A stretch of DNA of 45,820 nt, from the IMG/VR virus record IMGVR_UViG_3300007512_002803, positions 1 to 45,820 of that record; one strand, written 5' to 3'. The stretch comes from a virus. Each line of letters begins with the position of its first letter. Position 1 is the stretch's first letter. Positions 17,149 through 25,882 of the stretch are shown in pieces. A program made the position numbers and the translations under genes. Under the pieces are notes generated by a model. That model had not been told where the DNA came from. It did not search any database and worked only from the letters and a program-made list of their open reading frames with translations.

Positions 17149-18038
17149 GAGCGGTAGTTACCGGCGGATGCGGGTTCATCGGCAGCCACATCGTGGATGA
17201 ATTGGTGAAGTTGGGTCACGATGTCATCGTCATCGACGACTTGTCCGCTCCTCAAAACGAAGAATTTTTTTACAACTCGAAAGCTGCTTATCACCACTTT
17301 GATGTCTCTAAAGACGACTGCGGTCGTCTATTTTCCGGAGCAGATGTTGTCTTTCATCTAGCAGCGCGCAGTCGAATACAGCCGACCATCGACTCCCCCG
17401 GAGAGTGCTTCGAGGTGAACGTGATAGGCACTCAAAGGGTTCTAGAGTGGGCCAAGCAGAATCACATCAAAAAAGTCATATATTCTAGCACATCATCGTT
17501 GTACGGGAGGGATAACGAGATTCCGTTTCGCCCTAATATGACGACTGGATGCCTGAACCCCTATTCTTTGTCCAAGTGGATGGGAGAATTGACCTGTAAG
17601 CTATACACACAGCTGTACGCAGTAGATACCATAGTGCTTAGGTACTTCAACGTATACGGCCCAAGGGAGCCGCTAAAAGGCAGTTACGCACCTGTCATAG
17701 GCCTTTTCAAGAGGCAATACAAAAGCGGGCAGCCTATGTCCGTAGTAGGGGACGGCGAGCAACGCAGAGATTTTACGTATATTGCGGATGTTGTTGATGC
17801 CAATATTCTTGCAATGGATGGAAGACAAGAAGGTCACTCTGTATATAACATCGGTACCGGTTATAATTACTCCATCAATCAAATCGCAGAGATGATCGGA
17901 GGCATCGACGCGACCACCACAAAGATACCAGAACGCCCGGCTGAAGCGAGAGAGACTCTCGCTGATGTTACCAAAACGATTAGAGAACTGGGATGGAAAC
18001 CGAAGCATCGATTGGAAGATAGGATATTACAATATTGA
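17145..18038 (+). CDS. NAD-dependent sugar epimerase/dehydratase
   Basis: 297 residues from GTG at 17145, in a four-base overlap with the previous stop; an ATG further upstream at 17112 would add residues with no family match. It is an extended short-chain dehydrogenase: T6-G-G-C-G-F-I-G-S for NAD, a Y140-x3-K144 catalytic pair in N-P-Y-S-L-S-K, and R-Y-F-N-V-Y-G-P-R-E for substrate. This layout fits UDP-glucose 4-epimerase, UDP-GlcNAc(A) epimerase or UDP-glucuronate decarboxylase. The dehydrogenase just upstream makes a uronic-acid substrate likely, but the reaction cannot be fixed by eye. Confidence 0.85.
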   Translation: MRAVVTGGCGFIGSHIVDELVKLGHDVIVIDDLSAPQNEEFFYNSKAAYHHFDVSKDDCGRLFSGADVVFHLAARSRIQPTIDSPGECFEVNVIGTQRVLEWAKQNHIKKVIYSSTSSLYGRDNEIPFRPNMTTGCLNPYSLSKWMGELTCKLYTQLYAVDTIVLRYFNVYGPREPLKGSYAPVIGLFKRQYKSGQPMSVVGDGEQRRDFTYIADVVDANILAMDGRQEGHSVYNIGTGYNYSINQIAEMIGGIDATTTKIPERPAEARETLADVTKTIRELGWKPKHRLEDRILQY

Positions 18039-18991
18039 AAAAAACGAAAAAAGTGTTAGTAACTGGCGGGTTAGGATTCATAGGTTCTAATCTGACTCAG
18101 CAATTGGCGACGACTGACATCAAAGTCGTAGTGGTCGACAATCTCTCATCGTGTAGAAAAGATTGTGTAGAATTTAAAACGCAGCTTGATAACGTGGAGT
18201 TCGTAGAAGGGTGTTTTTCTGAGGACGGCATTCTAGAGAGGGTAAAATCAGGAGAATTTGATACCATTTTTCACTTGGCAGCGATTCCGAGAGTCAGTTA
18301 TTCAGTCGAAGAGCCTTATAAGACTACTGACGTTAACGTCGGAAGAACGGTCAAACTCTTGGAGGCGTGTGCTGGAAATGTAAGACGGTTTGTATTCTCT
18401 TCGTCATCCTCAGTCTATGGAGGCGCAGACGTACTTCCTACGCCAACATCACACGCTAGAACTCCCAAATCTCCCTATGCCTGGCAAAAGAGCTGCATCG
18501 AAGATGCCATTCGAATGTTCTGCCAATTGTACGAATTAGATGCCGTGTGCCTGAGGTACTTCAATGTATTCGGCCCCGGACAATTTGGTGGATCCGCCTA
18601 CTCGACTGCAGTTTCTGCATGGTGCCATGCCATCAAGAACGGGAGCAAGCTCAGGAAGGATGGCTCTGGAGAACAATCGCGAGATATGTGCTACGTCGAT
18701 AATGTTGTTAGCGCTAACCTCTTGGCTATGAAATCAGAATACAAGTTTGCTGGAGAAGCTTTTAATGTTGCGTGCGGAGACAGAACGTCCAATAATCAGA
18801 TATTAGATTTCTTTACAGAAAAATTTGGAAAGCTGAACATCGATCAAGCTCCTCCGCGTGCGGGCGATGTAATGCATACTCAAGCTGACGTATCCGACAC
18901 GACTGCCGTACTCGGGTACCAACCAAAGGTGAAATTTTGGGAAGGCCTGGAAAGAACTCTGGAATGGTGGGGTCTTTCGGATAAATCATGA
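18035..18991 (+). CDS. NAD-dependent sugar epimerase/dehydratase (second)
   Basis: 318 residues with a TTG start in a TTGA overlap with the previous stop. T10-G-G-L-G-F-I-G-S is the NAD loop; Y148-x3-K152 in S-P-Y-A-W-Q-K is the catalytic pair; R-Y-F-N-V-F-G-P-G-Q follows. It is a paralogue-like neighbour of the previous gene but clearly diverged, so the two probably act on different sugars or at successive steps. F-R/Q-R-A/P-x-R-A-G-D-V-M-H-T near the end (P-P-R-A-G-D-V) is typical of UDP-GlcNAc or UDP-glucuronate epimerases. Confidence 0.85.
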   Translation: MKKTKKVLVTGGLGFIGSNLTQQLATTDIKVVVVDNLSSCRKDCVEFKTQLDNVEFVEGCFSEDGILERVKSGEFDTIFHLAAIPRVSYSVEEPYKTTDVNVGRTVKLLEACAGNVRRFVFSSSSSVYGGADVLPTPTSHARTPKSPYAWQKSCIEDAIRMFCQLYELDAVCLRYFNVFGPGQFGGSAYSTAVSAWCHAIKNGSKLRKDGSGEQSRDMCYVDNVVSANLLAMKSEYKFAGEAFNVACGDRTSNNQILDFFTEKFGKLNIDQAPPRAGDVMHTQADVSDTTAVLGYQPKVKFWEGLERTLEWWGLSDKS

Positions 18992-19836
18992 ACGACGCAA
19001 ACATTGGTTCTACAACAATTTTCCCTACAGGAAAACCCCACGTGTCCTATTCAGAAGTGAGAAACTGGAAGGAGTGTCCCTACAGGCATAAATTGCTACA
19101 AATAGATAAGATAGACGTTTTTGAGCCCTCGCCATATTTGGATTTTGGGACTCAAGTGCATGAAGGCTGTGAAGCTTATCTGAACACTGGCAAAATTCCT
19201 AAAGATGAACTGACTGAAAACATTCGTGCTGCATGGGAAGAAAATGGCTTTGATGATCCTGAGTGGGTAAAGAAACAGCCAGGGTGGTACAAATATCATC
19301 CTGTAGAAGAATGGTGTTCATGGGCCAACAATATGTGGGATGATGTGCCGAGGTTTCTTGATGAAACTTTTCCGGGTTGGGAAGTTGTCGCAGCGGAGCA
19401 CGAATTGTATGAAGAGATTGAAGGAAAAGAAGTCAAATTTAAAGGCTTCATAGATGCCATAATCAAGGTACCAAGAAAGAATGGTACATGGAAGTATTGG
19501 ATCTTAGATTGGAAGACTGCAAAGTCTTATGGGTGGGATCGCAGAAAAAAACAGGATTTCTTGACGCAGGCTCAAATAATTCTCTATAAACACTATTGGG
19601 CAGCAAAAAACGATATTCTACTAAAGGATATAGGCTGCGGTTTTATTTTGCTAAAAAGAGGTGGCACTCCCGGTAACATGTGTGATCTATTGAAGATATC
19701 CTCAGGCCCAAAATCTACCGAAAAATCTTTGAAACTAGTAAACAATATGATCAGTTCAGTAAAGCGAGGCATGTTTTTTAAAAATCGTGATTCCTGTCTG
19801 TTTTGTGCATTCAAAGACACTGAGCACTGTACCTAG
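18988..19836 (+). CDS. PD-(D/E)XK nuclease, Cas4/RecB-like, probable 4Fe-4S
   Basis: 282 residues, ATGA overlap with the epimerase gene. It has the RecB-family nuclease order: S-Y-S-E-V-R-N-W-K-E-C30-P-Y-R, a conserved H58 in G-T-Q-V-H-E, D156 in G-F-I-D-A-I, and D174-W-K176 as the D-x-K pair. At the C terminus C270-x2-C273-x7-C281, together with C30, makes the four-cysteine pattern that holds a 4Fe-4S cluster in Cas4 and AddB. Such enzymes are DNA exonucleases in phage recombination or DNA processing. It is not a glycan gene, although it is translationally coupled to one; there is no cas1, cas2 or CRISPR array nearby. Confidence 0.85.
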   Translation: MNDANIGSTTIFPTGKPHVSYSEVRNWKECPYRHKLLQIDKIDVFEPSPYLDFGTQVHEGCEAYLNTGKIPKDELTENIRAAWEENGFDDPEWVKKQPGWYKYHPVEEWCSWANNMWDDVPRFLDETFPGWEVVAAEHELYEEIEGKEVKFKGFIDAIIKVPRKNGTWKYWILDWKTAKSYGWDRRKKQDFLTQAQIILYKHYWAAKNDILLKDIGCGFILLKRGGTPGNMCDLLKISSGPKSTEKSLKLVNNMISSVKRGMFFKNRDSCLFCAFKDTEHCT

Positions 19837-19870
19837 TTTTACTTGATTAAAAAGCACCATAGAATTCAAT

Positions 19871-21127
19871 ATGCAACATAAATTTAAGATCCTGATGCTG
19901 TCTGATCATGCTCTGAGCACGTCCGGCGTCGGCTGCCAGAGTCGATATCTGATAAATGGGCTGATCGATAAAGGGTGCTGGACAGTAAGACAGTTCGGCG
20001 CCGCTGTCAAGCACACAGATTACAATACGACGGTCGTCAATGACGATTTTATTATAAAGCCCATCGATGGTTTCGGCGATCGCGATTTGTTGATCCAGAC
20101 TCTTGCCATGGAAAATCCGGATGTGCTGCTTATTTTTACCGATCCTAGGTTTTTTGTTTGGCTCTTTGAGATGGAAGACGAGATTCGTCAGGTGTGTCCG
20201 ATAGCTTATTGGCACGTCTGGGACAACTTTCCTAGCCCTACTTATAACCGGGCATTTTACGATTCTACCGACCTGATAAACTGTCACTCTTACTTGACTT
20301 ACAAGATAGTTTCTGAGATGGCTCCTGGAAGAACTAATTTTATTCCGCACTCGCTTCCAGAGGAAGTTTTTTATCCGCTCAAGGAACATGACAGGACGAT
20401 ACGCAGGATAGAAGCGATCGGCGAAAGTCGTGCAAAAGATTTCGTACTCTTTTGGGTGAACAGAAATGCCAGAAGAAAGCGGCCAAATGATCTACTGTGG
20501 GGCTGGTCGTTATTTATGGAGAAATTAAAAGAGAAGCATGGGAGATCCGATGCTACTCTGTTGCTACATACTGATCCCAACGATCAAGAAGGCCCTAATT
20601 TGCTTGCAACAACCGATCATTTAGGAATCAAAGATAGTGTAGTTTTTTCTAACGATCGAGTGGATTTTGATCAAATGAATGTCATGCATAACATTACTGA
20701 CGCATGCATCAATGTATCTTATGCCGAAGGCTTCGGCCTTTCGACTCTAGAAGCAATGCAATGTGGAAACCCGATCATAGCAGCCAAGACAGGCGGATTA
20801 ACCAGGCAGGTGGTGGATCATCGAGATGGATCTGAAAATGGCGTAGCTTTAGATATAGAATTTAAATCGCTTGTGGGTTCGCAGGGAGTGCCGTTTATTT
20901 ACGAAGATTACTGCAGCGCTCAATCCATAGCCGATGCGATCATGAAGCTATACGAGATGCCAAAAGCGGAGCTTCGCGCGTTAGGGCGTAAAGCAAAAAG
21001 TTATGTCGAAAGCGAATTCAATCACCAAGACACGATCGATCGATGGCATGAGACCCTTCTAGGGTTAGTAAACACAGAGAAGAGTCATAAGCCTAGGCGT
21101 TGGTCCTTTAGTGAGGTGAAGTGTTGA
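19871..21127 (+). CDS. GT-B glycosyltransferase, family 4-like
   Basis: 418 residues. The N-terminal domain opens with I-L-M-L-S-D-H-A-L-S-T-S-G-V-G, a usual GT4 start with a flexible glycine loop. The donor-binding E-x7-E is E286-G-F-G-L-S-T-L-E294-A-M, followed by C-G-N-P-I-I-A-A-K-T-G-G. It transfers a sugar from a nucleotide donor; specificity is unknown. A 34-base gap with no clear ribosome site precedes it. The next gene, also GT4-like, overlaps its stop, so the two probably act in sequence on the same glycan. Confidence 0.85.
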   Translation: MQHKFKILMLSDHALSTSGVGCQSRYLINGLIDKGCWTVRQFGAAVKHTDYNTTVVNDDFIIKPIDGFGDRDLLIQTLAMENPDVLLIFTDPRFFVWLFEMEDEIRQVCPIAYWHVWDNFPSPTYNRAFYDSTDLINCHSYLTYKIVSEMAPGRTNFIPHSLPEEVFYPLKEHDRTIRRIEAIGESRAKDFVLFWVNRNARRKRPNDLLWGWSLFMEKLKEKHGRSDATLLLHTDPNDQEGPNLLATTDHLGIKDSVVFSNDRVDFDQMNVMHNITDACINVSYAEGFGLSTLEAMQCGNPIIAAKTGGLTRQVVDHRDGSENGVALDIEFKSLVGSQGVPFIYEDYCSAQSIADAIMKLYEMPKAELRALGRKAKSYVESEFNHQDTIDRWHETLLGLVNTEKSHKPRRWSFSEVKC

Positions 21128-22287
21128 AAAACGTAGTAGTACGAGCCCCTTTATTGAGTAAATCTGGGTACGGAGAGCACAGTCGACAGCTGTTTAAATA
21201 CCTTTTGACTAAGCCTAACTTAAACGTAGTTACTCAAGTAGTCCCATGGGGAATCACGCCCTGGGATGTGAGCAGCACTGCTTTTAATAGTTTAGGACCC
21301 GAAGCAATGAAGAGGAGTACAACATCTCCCGATCAAAAGTTCGATATCTCCTTTCAGGTTCAATTACCAAACGAATGGGATCCTTCTTTAGCTGCTTTCA
21401 ATGTAGGCGTCACAGCCGGGGTAGAGACAGATAAATGTAACCCAATTTGGACTGCAGTGCATTGTAATAAGATGGATTTAGTAATAGTTCCTTCTTTGCA
21501 CACCAAAAAGACCTTTGAGGCCTCTGCTACGTGCACGACACCGATCACAGTAGTTCCAGAGTCCTATTTCTGGGAGCTCAATGAGGAGCCAGCTCCCCTG
21601 GAGATCGATCTCAAAACTGATTTTAATTTTTTGTCCGTAGGAGTCCTGACGGGGATGACGCCTCCTACTGATAGAAAAAACCTGTTTTATCTCATCAAAT
21701 GGTTTGTGGAAGAATTCAAGGGTGATCCCGACGTCGGCCTGATCATCAAAACCAATCGAGGACGCGAGACGGCGATCGATAGAATGCTCACAGAGGCAAT
21801 CCTAAAGAAGTTGCTAGATGAAATAAACCACGAAGGGTTACCAAAGGTGTATCTTTTGCACGGAGATCTCACAAGAGGCGAGATGAACTCATTGTATCGC
21901 CACGATAAAGTAAAGGCGCTAATTTCAACCACGCGCGGCGAAGGTTTTGGGCTACCGTTTCTTGAAGCTTCAGTAGCCGGTTTGCCGGTTATGGCCACGA
22001 ACTGGTCCGCCCACACAGAGTTTCTTAACAGCGGAAGATGGATCAAGATAGATTACGACCTGAGAGAGATAGATGCCTCCCGCCAGGACAACAATGTTTT
22101 CGTACCACATGCTAGATGGGCAGAAGCAAAGGAAGAAGCTGTAAAGAAAGCACTTAGAAAGTTTAAAAATAGTCATGATGTCCCTAGGGAATGGGCGGCC
22201 CAACTAGCAGAAAAATTAAAAAAATCACACTCAGAGAAGGCCGTATTTTTACAATACGAAGCCGCCCTTTGCGATGTCTTAGCATGA
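21124..22287 (+). CDS. GT-B glycosyltransferase, family 4-like (second)
   Basis: 387 residues from TTG at 21124, chosen because it makes a TTGA overlap and sits five bases after GAGGTG; the GTG at 21121 is the alternative. The protein opens with V-V-V-R-A-P-L-L-S-K-S-G-Y-G-E-H-S-R, a GT4-like acceptor loop, and carries E273-G-F-G-L-P-F-L-E281-A-S for the donor. V-G-V-T-A-G-V-E-T-D-K in the first domain is shared with phage and cluster glycosyltransferases that act after a first sugar is in place. No membrane segment is seen. Its stop overlaps the start of a small membrane protein. Confidence 0.83.
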   Translation: MKNVVVRAPLLSKSGYGEHSRQLFKYLLTKPNLNVVTQVVPWGITPWDVSSTAFNSLGPEAMKRSTTSPDQKFDISFQVQLPNEWDPSLAAFNVGVTAGVETDKCNPIWTAVHCNKMDLVIVPSLHTKKTFEASATCTTPITVVPESYFWELNEEPAPLEIDLKTDFNFLSVGVLTGMTPPTDRKNLFYLIKWFVEEFKGDPDVGLIIKTNRGRETAIDRMLTEAILKKLLDEINHEGLPKVYLLHGDLTRGEMNSLYRHDKVKALISTTRGEGFGLPFLEASVAGLPVMATNWSAHTEFLNSGRWIKIDYDLREIDASRQDNNVFVPHARWAEAKEEAVKKALRKFKNSHDVPREWAAQLAEKLKKSHSEKAVFLQYEAALCDVLA

Positions 22288-22598
22288 TATACATGTATTC
22301 TAGCATTGTGCTGGCTGTAATGTTAGCAGTTTCCACTTATTACGCATTTAAGTTTGCATTTTTGATTTTAAAGTTTCAAGAAGCGCTAGAAGATTCTTTA
22401 GAAGTGATTGATGCAAAATACTCGTCAATTTCTGCCATATGTGAACGACCGCTATTTTTTGATAGCCCCGAAGTGAGAAACGTTTTAAGCGATATTAGAG
22501 AAACTAGGGATTCGTTGCATAGGGTGGCTATCGTTCTGTCAAAGGATTTTGATGCAGAAGACGCCGTAGAAGAAACCAGGATTAATGATAGTGCCTAA
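22284..22598 (+). CDS. Small single-span membrane protein, unknown function
   Basis: 104 residues from ATG at 22284 (ATGA overlap); the open frame extends to 22191 but that part overlaps the glycosyltransferase. Residues about 4-32 form one long hydrophobic stretch (S-S-I-V-L-A-V-M-L-A-V-S-T-Y-Y-A and on), with no cleavage site evident, so it looks like an N-terminal anchor. The rest is charged and likely helical, with a short coiled-coil look (L-E-D-S-L-E-V-I-D-A-K). It overlaps the sigma factor start by 14 bases. I do not recognise it. Possible roles are an inner-membrane anchor for a phage complex or a small regulator; neither is shown. Confidence 0.65.
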   Translation: MIYMYSSIVLAVMLAVSTYYAFKFAFLILKFQEALEDSLEVIDAKYSSISAICERPLFFDSPEVRNVLSDIRETRDSLHRVAIVLSKDFDAEDAVEETRINDSA

Positions 22599-23322
22599 AG
22601 GTAGAAGAAAAATAAGGCGTACGCCCGGCAAGCCCAGAAACATGTATTTTAGTGCCGATACCCAGGCAGCCATTGAAAAGTATCAAAAATTAGAATGCGA
22701 TGATGGAAAGCGTACGCTCTATGTGGCTGAGATCCTACCAGCATTCAACAAATTGTCTGAGAATTTAATTTTTGTATATGGATTTAAGTCTCCCTTTGCG
22801 TCTTTTGAAGAGTTAAAGTCAGATTGTGTTTCTTTTTTGTACGAGTCGCTCTATAAATGGTCGCCTGAAAAAGGCACTAAAGCGTTCTCATATTATAACG
22901 TGGTGGCCAAAAATTGGTTGATAGTCAATTGTCGACAGCACAAAAAGATCAGCAGCCGTCATGTGAGCATAGACGATCCAGCTGGCATGACATCTTCACA
23001 ACAAGCTGCATTCGAAAATCACGACTTTGTTCCTGCGCCCGATGAGATGATGATCAAGTCTCAACGAAAAGATTTAGTACTAAAATTGCTGGATGAGATG
23101 CGAGTGAAGCTTACTAACGAGAACGAATTGTTGTGTTTGCAAGCAATAGAAACCCTGTTTGCTTCGATAGAACAGTTGGATTTATTGAATAAACGGGCAG
23201 TCTTGATATACATTCGTGAAATTTCTGGATTAGACAAAAAGCAGATGTCTAAGGCGATGTCGGCCATCAGGCGACATTACAGAAAAATGTCGGGCCCGCA
23301 AGGAGTGTTTGATTTTTTTTAG
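22585..23322 (+). CDS. gp55-like sigma factor for late transcription
   Basis: 245 residues, ATG inside the upstream gene. The core F-E-E-L-K-S-D-C-V-S-F-L-Y-E-S-L-Y-K-W followed by S-P-E-K-G-T-K-A-F-S-Y-Y-N-V-V-A-K-N-W-L-I is the sigma region 2-like block found in T4 gp55 and its relatives, which direct host RNA polymerase to late promoters. T4 gp55 is 185 residues; this one has extra sequence at both ends. It probably switches on the structural genes that follow. No exact T4 late -10 (TATAAATA) was found before a gene start here, so its promoter may differ in this phage. Confidence 0.85.
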   Translation: MIVPKGRRKIRRTPGKPRNMYFSADTQAAIEKYQKLECDDGKRTLYVAEILPAFNKLSENLIFVYGFKSPFASFEELKSDCVSFLYESLYKWSPEKGTKAFSYYNVVAKNWLIVNCRQHKKISSRHVSIDDPAGMTSSQQAAFENHDFVPAPDEMMIKSQRKDLVLKLLDEMRVKLTNENELLCLQAIETLFASIEQLDLLNKRAVLIYIREISGLDKKQMSKAMSAIRRHYRKMSGPQGVFDFF

Positions 23323-23330
23323 GAAACCAG

Positions 23331-23696
23331 ATGAGTAAATTAGATAAGCTGTTAGACGGCCAAAGAAAGAGTGAGGAGAAGATCAAGGATTTTGCAGATC
23401 TGTTGGATGATCTAACCGCTACGAAGGACAAAAAGAAATCGCTGTGGAAGGAGATATATGAGAACGCTGTTTCGGATCGCGAGCGGGCTTCCATCTTGTT
23501 TACTGAAGCGTTCAAAGAGATGACAGGTGCCGCTAGCGAGCATACAACGCTGGGCCCCATCATGACGAAGTATTTAGAAAGGATGTGCAAGTCTAATGAT
23601 CAGATTCTATCGTTGGCCGAAATGATCTCGAAGGCCGAAAAAGCAGAAGAAAACGTTAACCCAGACGAGCTGTTCGCAAAGATTTCTGGGGGATAG
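23331..23696 (+). CDS. Small helical protein of unknown function
   Basis: 121 residues with an AGGAAACC ribosome site. It is rich in charged residues and almost wholly helical by composition, with no cysteine pair or membrane segment. A notable block is L-W-K-E-I-Y-E-N-A-V-S-D-R-E-R-A near 40-55, then K-Y-L-E-R-M-C-K-S-N-D-Q-I-L near 85-98. I do not recognise the family. It sits between the late sigma factor and the first baseplate gene; a helper of late transcription or of tail assembly would fit the place, but nothing in the sequence proves it. Confidence 0.6.
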   Translation: MSKLDKLLDGQRKSEEKIKDFADLLDDLTATKDKKKSLWKEIYENAVSDRERASILFTEAFKEMTGAASEHTTLGPIMTKYLERMCKSNDQILSLAEMISKAEKAEENVNPDELFAKISGG

Positions 23697-23698
23697 AA

Positions 23699-25417
23699 GT
23701 GCCTGCTTTCGACCCAGAAAAGGCTGCGGCCGGTATACCACAAGACTCTGCAGATATTCCTGTAGGCAGCGGGTCTCAAAGGATGTTCCAGCGCGCTGTC
23801 GTCGTCGACGTCTTAGGGGACCTCTCCCTGTGGACCGAAGAGCAGTTTGAGAAATTACAAGAAAGATTGACAGAGGAAGCAGCAGCTCGGAGCGCTGAGG
23901 CGCCGCCACCAGACTTAGGGTATTTGGACGATTTGAGAGACGCGCCCAGAAACTCCATCTTGGCTAGACTGATAACCCCGCCTAGCAAAGGCCGTAACGA
24001 GTTCGGGCTGCACGTGTTCATGCCGTTCTTTTCTTCTCATTTCTGTCTTCCGTGTAAACCTGGAGAGGTAGTATGGGTATTCTTTGAAGATCCCACCTTC
24101 CCTGGGAGTACTGGGTACTGGGTAACTCGTCTCCCAGCCCACGAAGTAAATGTTGAAGATGCCAACTACACTCATTATGATCGTTGGGCTGATCCTACCA
24201 CCCTACAAGCTACAAAAGCTTTTCTGGATAAGGACAACAAAGTAATTAAATCGTTTAACCCCGGGTTTCCTAACGGGCCTGTATACGTGCTCCCGGATCA
24301 ATCTCAATACACCTTGTTTGCCGCTGACGCTTTTGAGAAGATCGTGGCCCAATCGATAGAGGCCATCTCTTTCACAATTGAGCCAATCCCCAGGTATACG
24401 AAACGACCAGGAGACCTGGTTTTGCAAGGTTCACACAATGCTACGATCGTTTTGGGAACCGGCCGAGGGTATAACGATACGGATGCCATTGATGCCGACC
24501 CGGCTAAACGCAAGTCTAATGCTATGCCTGCTGCCCAGCTCAAGCCTGGCCACGGTGCCATTGATTTGGTCGTTGGGCGCGGGAGACTGAATGTTGAGTT
24601 GGATACACTGGCCGGTGCGCCTACTGCTCCCTCTGCATGGCCGTTGAACCAAGGCACTGATTTGATCAAGGGCCCCGGAGAAAAGCCCGCCAGAACCGAG
24701 CCGCAAGTGGTCATGAATGCGCGCCAGACCTTTGAGGCCAATAAGAATCCAGAGCAGTTAGACGAGAAGATAACCAATAGACTGTATAATGCTAGCGAAG
24801 GTGATCCGGACTTTGTCAATGACGCAGCACGCTTGTACCTGACTATGAAATCGGATCCAGACAAGGATTTCAGTTTGATAGGGCCTCAGATTCCGGGATT
24901 ATTCAATGGAAATGCTCCGCAAGCCACGGATGCTGCAGCGTCTGTTCTTAAGGCAGATGAGGTTCGAATCATCGCCCGGAAGACCGGCGCTAAATCTCCC
25001 ACGGAAGCCGCCCAGCCTGTTGGTAAAAACAAGAGAGAGCAGCCGATCATCGGCAGCATCCGCCTGATCAAAGAGGGCGCCCTCGACGACGATGCTGCAT
25101 GCATTTACATGCTTCCGGATGGAACGGTTCAAGTGAGCGGCAAGAAGATACAGATAGGCCGAGCCAAATCAGATGGCGGCCAGAAGACTGACGGCGATGG
25201 CCAGCCGTACATAATGTACCAAGAACTAGAGGAGCTATGGCAAGCACTGTGCGATTCCATCGACGCGTTTTGTAATGAAGCATTGAAAAATACGACTCCG
25301 GGTTACGGTGCTCCTTCGCCTCAACTCACGGCAGCTGCAGCCCAATTACAGTTGGACGTAGCAGGTCTCAAGCCTGAGATACAAAAGGTAAAATCCAAGA
25401 GGATTTTCGGAGAATGA
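23699..25417 (+). CDS. Baseplate hub/spike-like virion protein (gp5-type OB domain)
   Basis: 572 residues, GTG start after G-G-G-G-A-T. Near residue 100-125, M-P-F-F-S-S-H-F-C-L-P-C-K-P-G-E-V-V-W-V-F-F-E is the P-x-x-S-x-x-x-x-x-P-x-x-G-E-x-V-W-V block of the OB-fold region found in T4 gp5-like and VgrG-like spike proteins of large phages. The C-terminal end has a helical stretch and closes with K-S-K-R-I-F-G-E, also usual in this group. No lysozyme domain is seen. It should form part of the central baseplate spike. gp25- and gp6-like genes downstream support this. Confidence 0.7.
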   Translation: MPAFDPEKAAAGIPQDSADIPVGSGSQRMFQRAVVVDVLGDLSLWTEEQFEKLQERLTEEAAARSAEAPPPDLGYLDDLRDAPRNSILARLITPPSKGRNEFGLHVFMPFFSSHFCLPCKPGEVVWVFFEDPTFPGSTGYWVTRLPAHEVNVEDANYTHYDRWADPTTLQATKAFLDKDNKVIKSFNPGFPNGPVYVLPDQSQYTLFAADAFEKIVAQSIEAISFTIEPIPRYTKRPGDLVLQGSHNATIVLGTGRGYNDTDAIDADPAKRKSNAMPAAQLKPGHGAIDLVVGRGRLNVELDTLAGAPTAPSAWPLNQGTDLIKGPGEKPARTEPQVVMNARQTFEANKNPEQLDEKITNRLYNASEGDPDFVNDAARLYLTMKSDPDKDFSLIGPQIPGLFNGNAPQATDAAASVLKADEVRIIARKTGAKSPTEAAQPVGKNKREQPIIGSIRLIKEGALDDDAACIYMLPDGTVQVSGKKIQIGRAKSDGGQKTDGDGQPYIMYQELEELWQALCDSIDAFCNEALKNTTPGYGAPSPQLTAAAAQLQLDVAGLKPEIQKVKSKRIFGE

Positions 25418-25420
25418 TAG

Positions 25421-25882
25421 ATGCCACTGAGTTCTGCTAAAGTACTTCTAGAACAAGACTTGGAGGCTGCATATGTGCGCTCCATGGAAGCTGGCGCCGA
25501 AACAGGCGCATCCCCAGAGGATATTATTATTAACATGTCTAATGACATCGCGTTTGCGATCAATGAGTTTGTTTTGGCAGCAAAGGTGACTACAGAGGTA
25601 GTGACATTTTCACAAGCATCTCAAATTGATGGCAAACCAGATCCTTCACAGGCACAAGCGGATTCAGCTGGAGGCATGACAACCAGCGATGGAAAGGGCA
25701 CAGGCGAAGGTACTGCGACAGGGATAGCCAAAGTCAAAAACGCTCTGTGGAGAAGTTCTAACAGAAAAGACGACGAAGGCGAGATTCTTAGGTCGGTGGG
25801 CAATGGAATGTTCGAAGTAAAATTTAAAGATTCGATAGAGATATTATCTCATGCAGACCTGGAGCCTGTGGTAGAGGAATGA
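25421..25882 (+). CDS. Small virion-associated protein with repeat domain copy A
   Basis: 153 residues, ATG four bases after the spike stop with a GGAGAA site. Residues about 9-64 (L-L-E-Q-D-L-E-A-A-Y-V and on, ending A-K-V-T-T-E-V) are one copy of a 50-residue helical domain that occurs twice more in the next gene. The middle is low in complexity (G-T-G-E-G-T-A-T-G), and the last 45 residues look like a small SH3-like beta domain (G-N-G-M-F-E-V-K-F). The family is not recognised. The location between spike and gp25 suggests a hub or sheath-initiator part. Confidence 0.65.
   Translation: MPLSSAKVLLEQDLEAAYVRSMEAGAETGASPEDIIINMSNDIAFAINEFVLAAKVTTEVVTFSQASQIDGKPDPSQAQADSAGGMTTSDGKGTGEGTATGIAKVKNALWRSSNRKDDEGEILRSVGNGMFEVKFKDSIEILSHADLEPVVEE

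Noticed and set aside
18988-19836. A CRISPR-linked Cas4
   Set aside because: No repeat array or cas1/cas2 is present; phage recombination nucleases share this architecture.
19847-20389. Long minus-strand open frame (180 residues)
   Set aside because: It lies fully under the GT4 gene, has no family match, and its composition reads as an antisense shadow.
22852-22859. TATAAATG, close to the T4 late -10 TATAAATA
   Set aside because: It is inside the sigma-factor coding region with no gene start just downstream, and differs at the last base.
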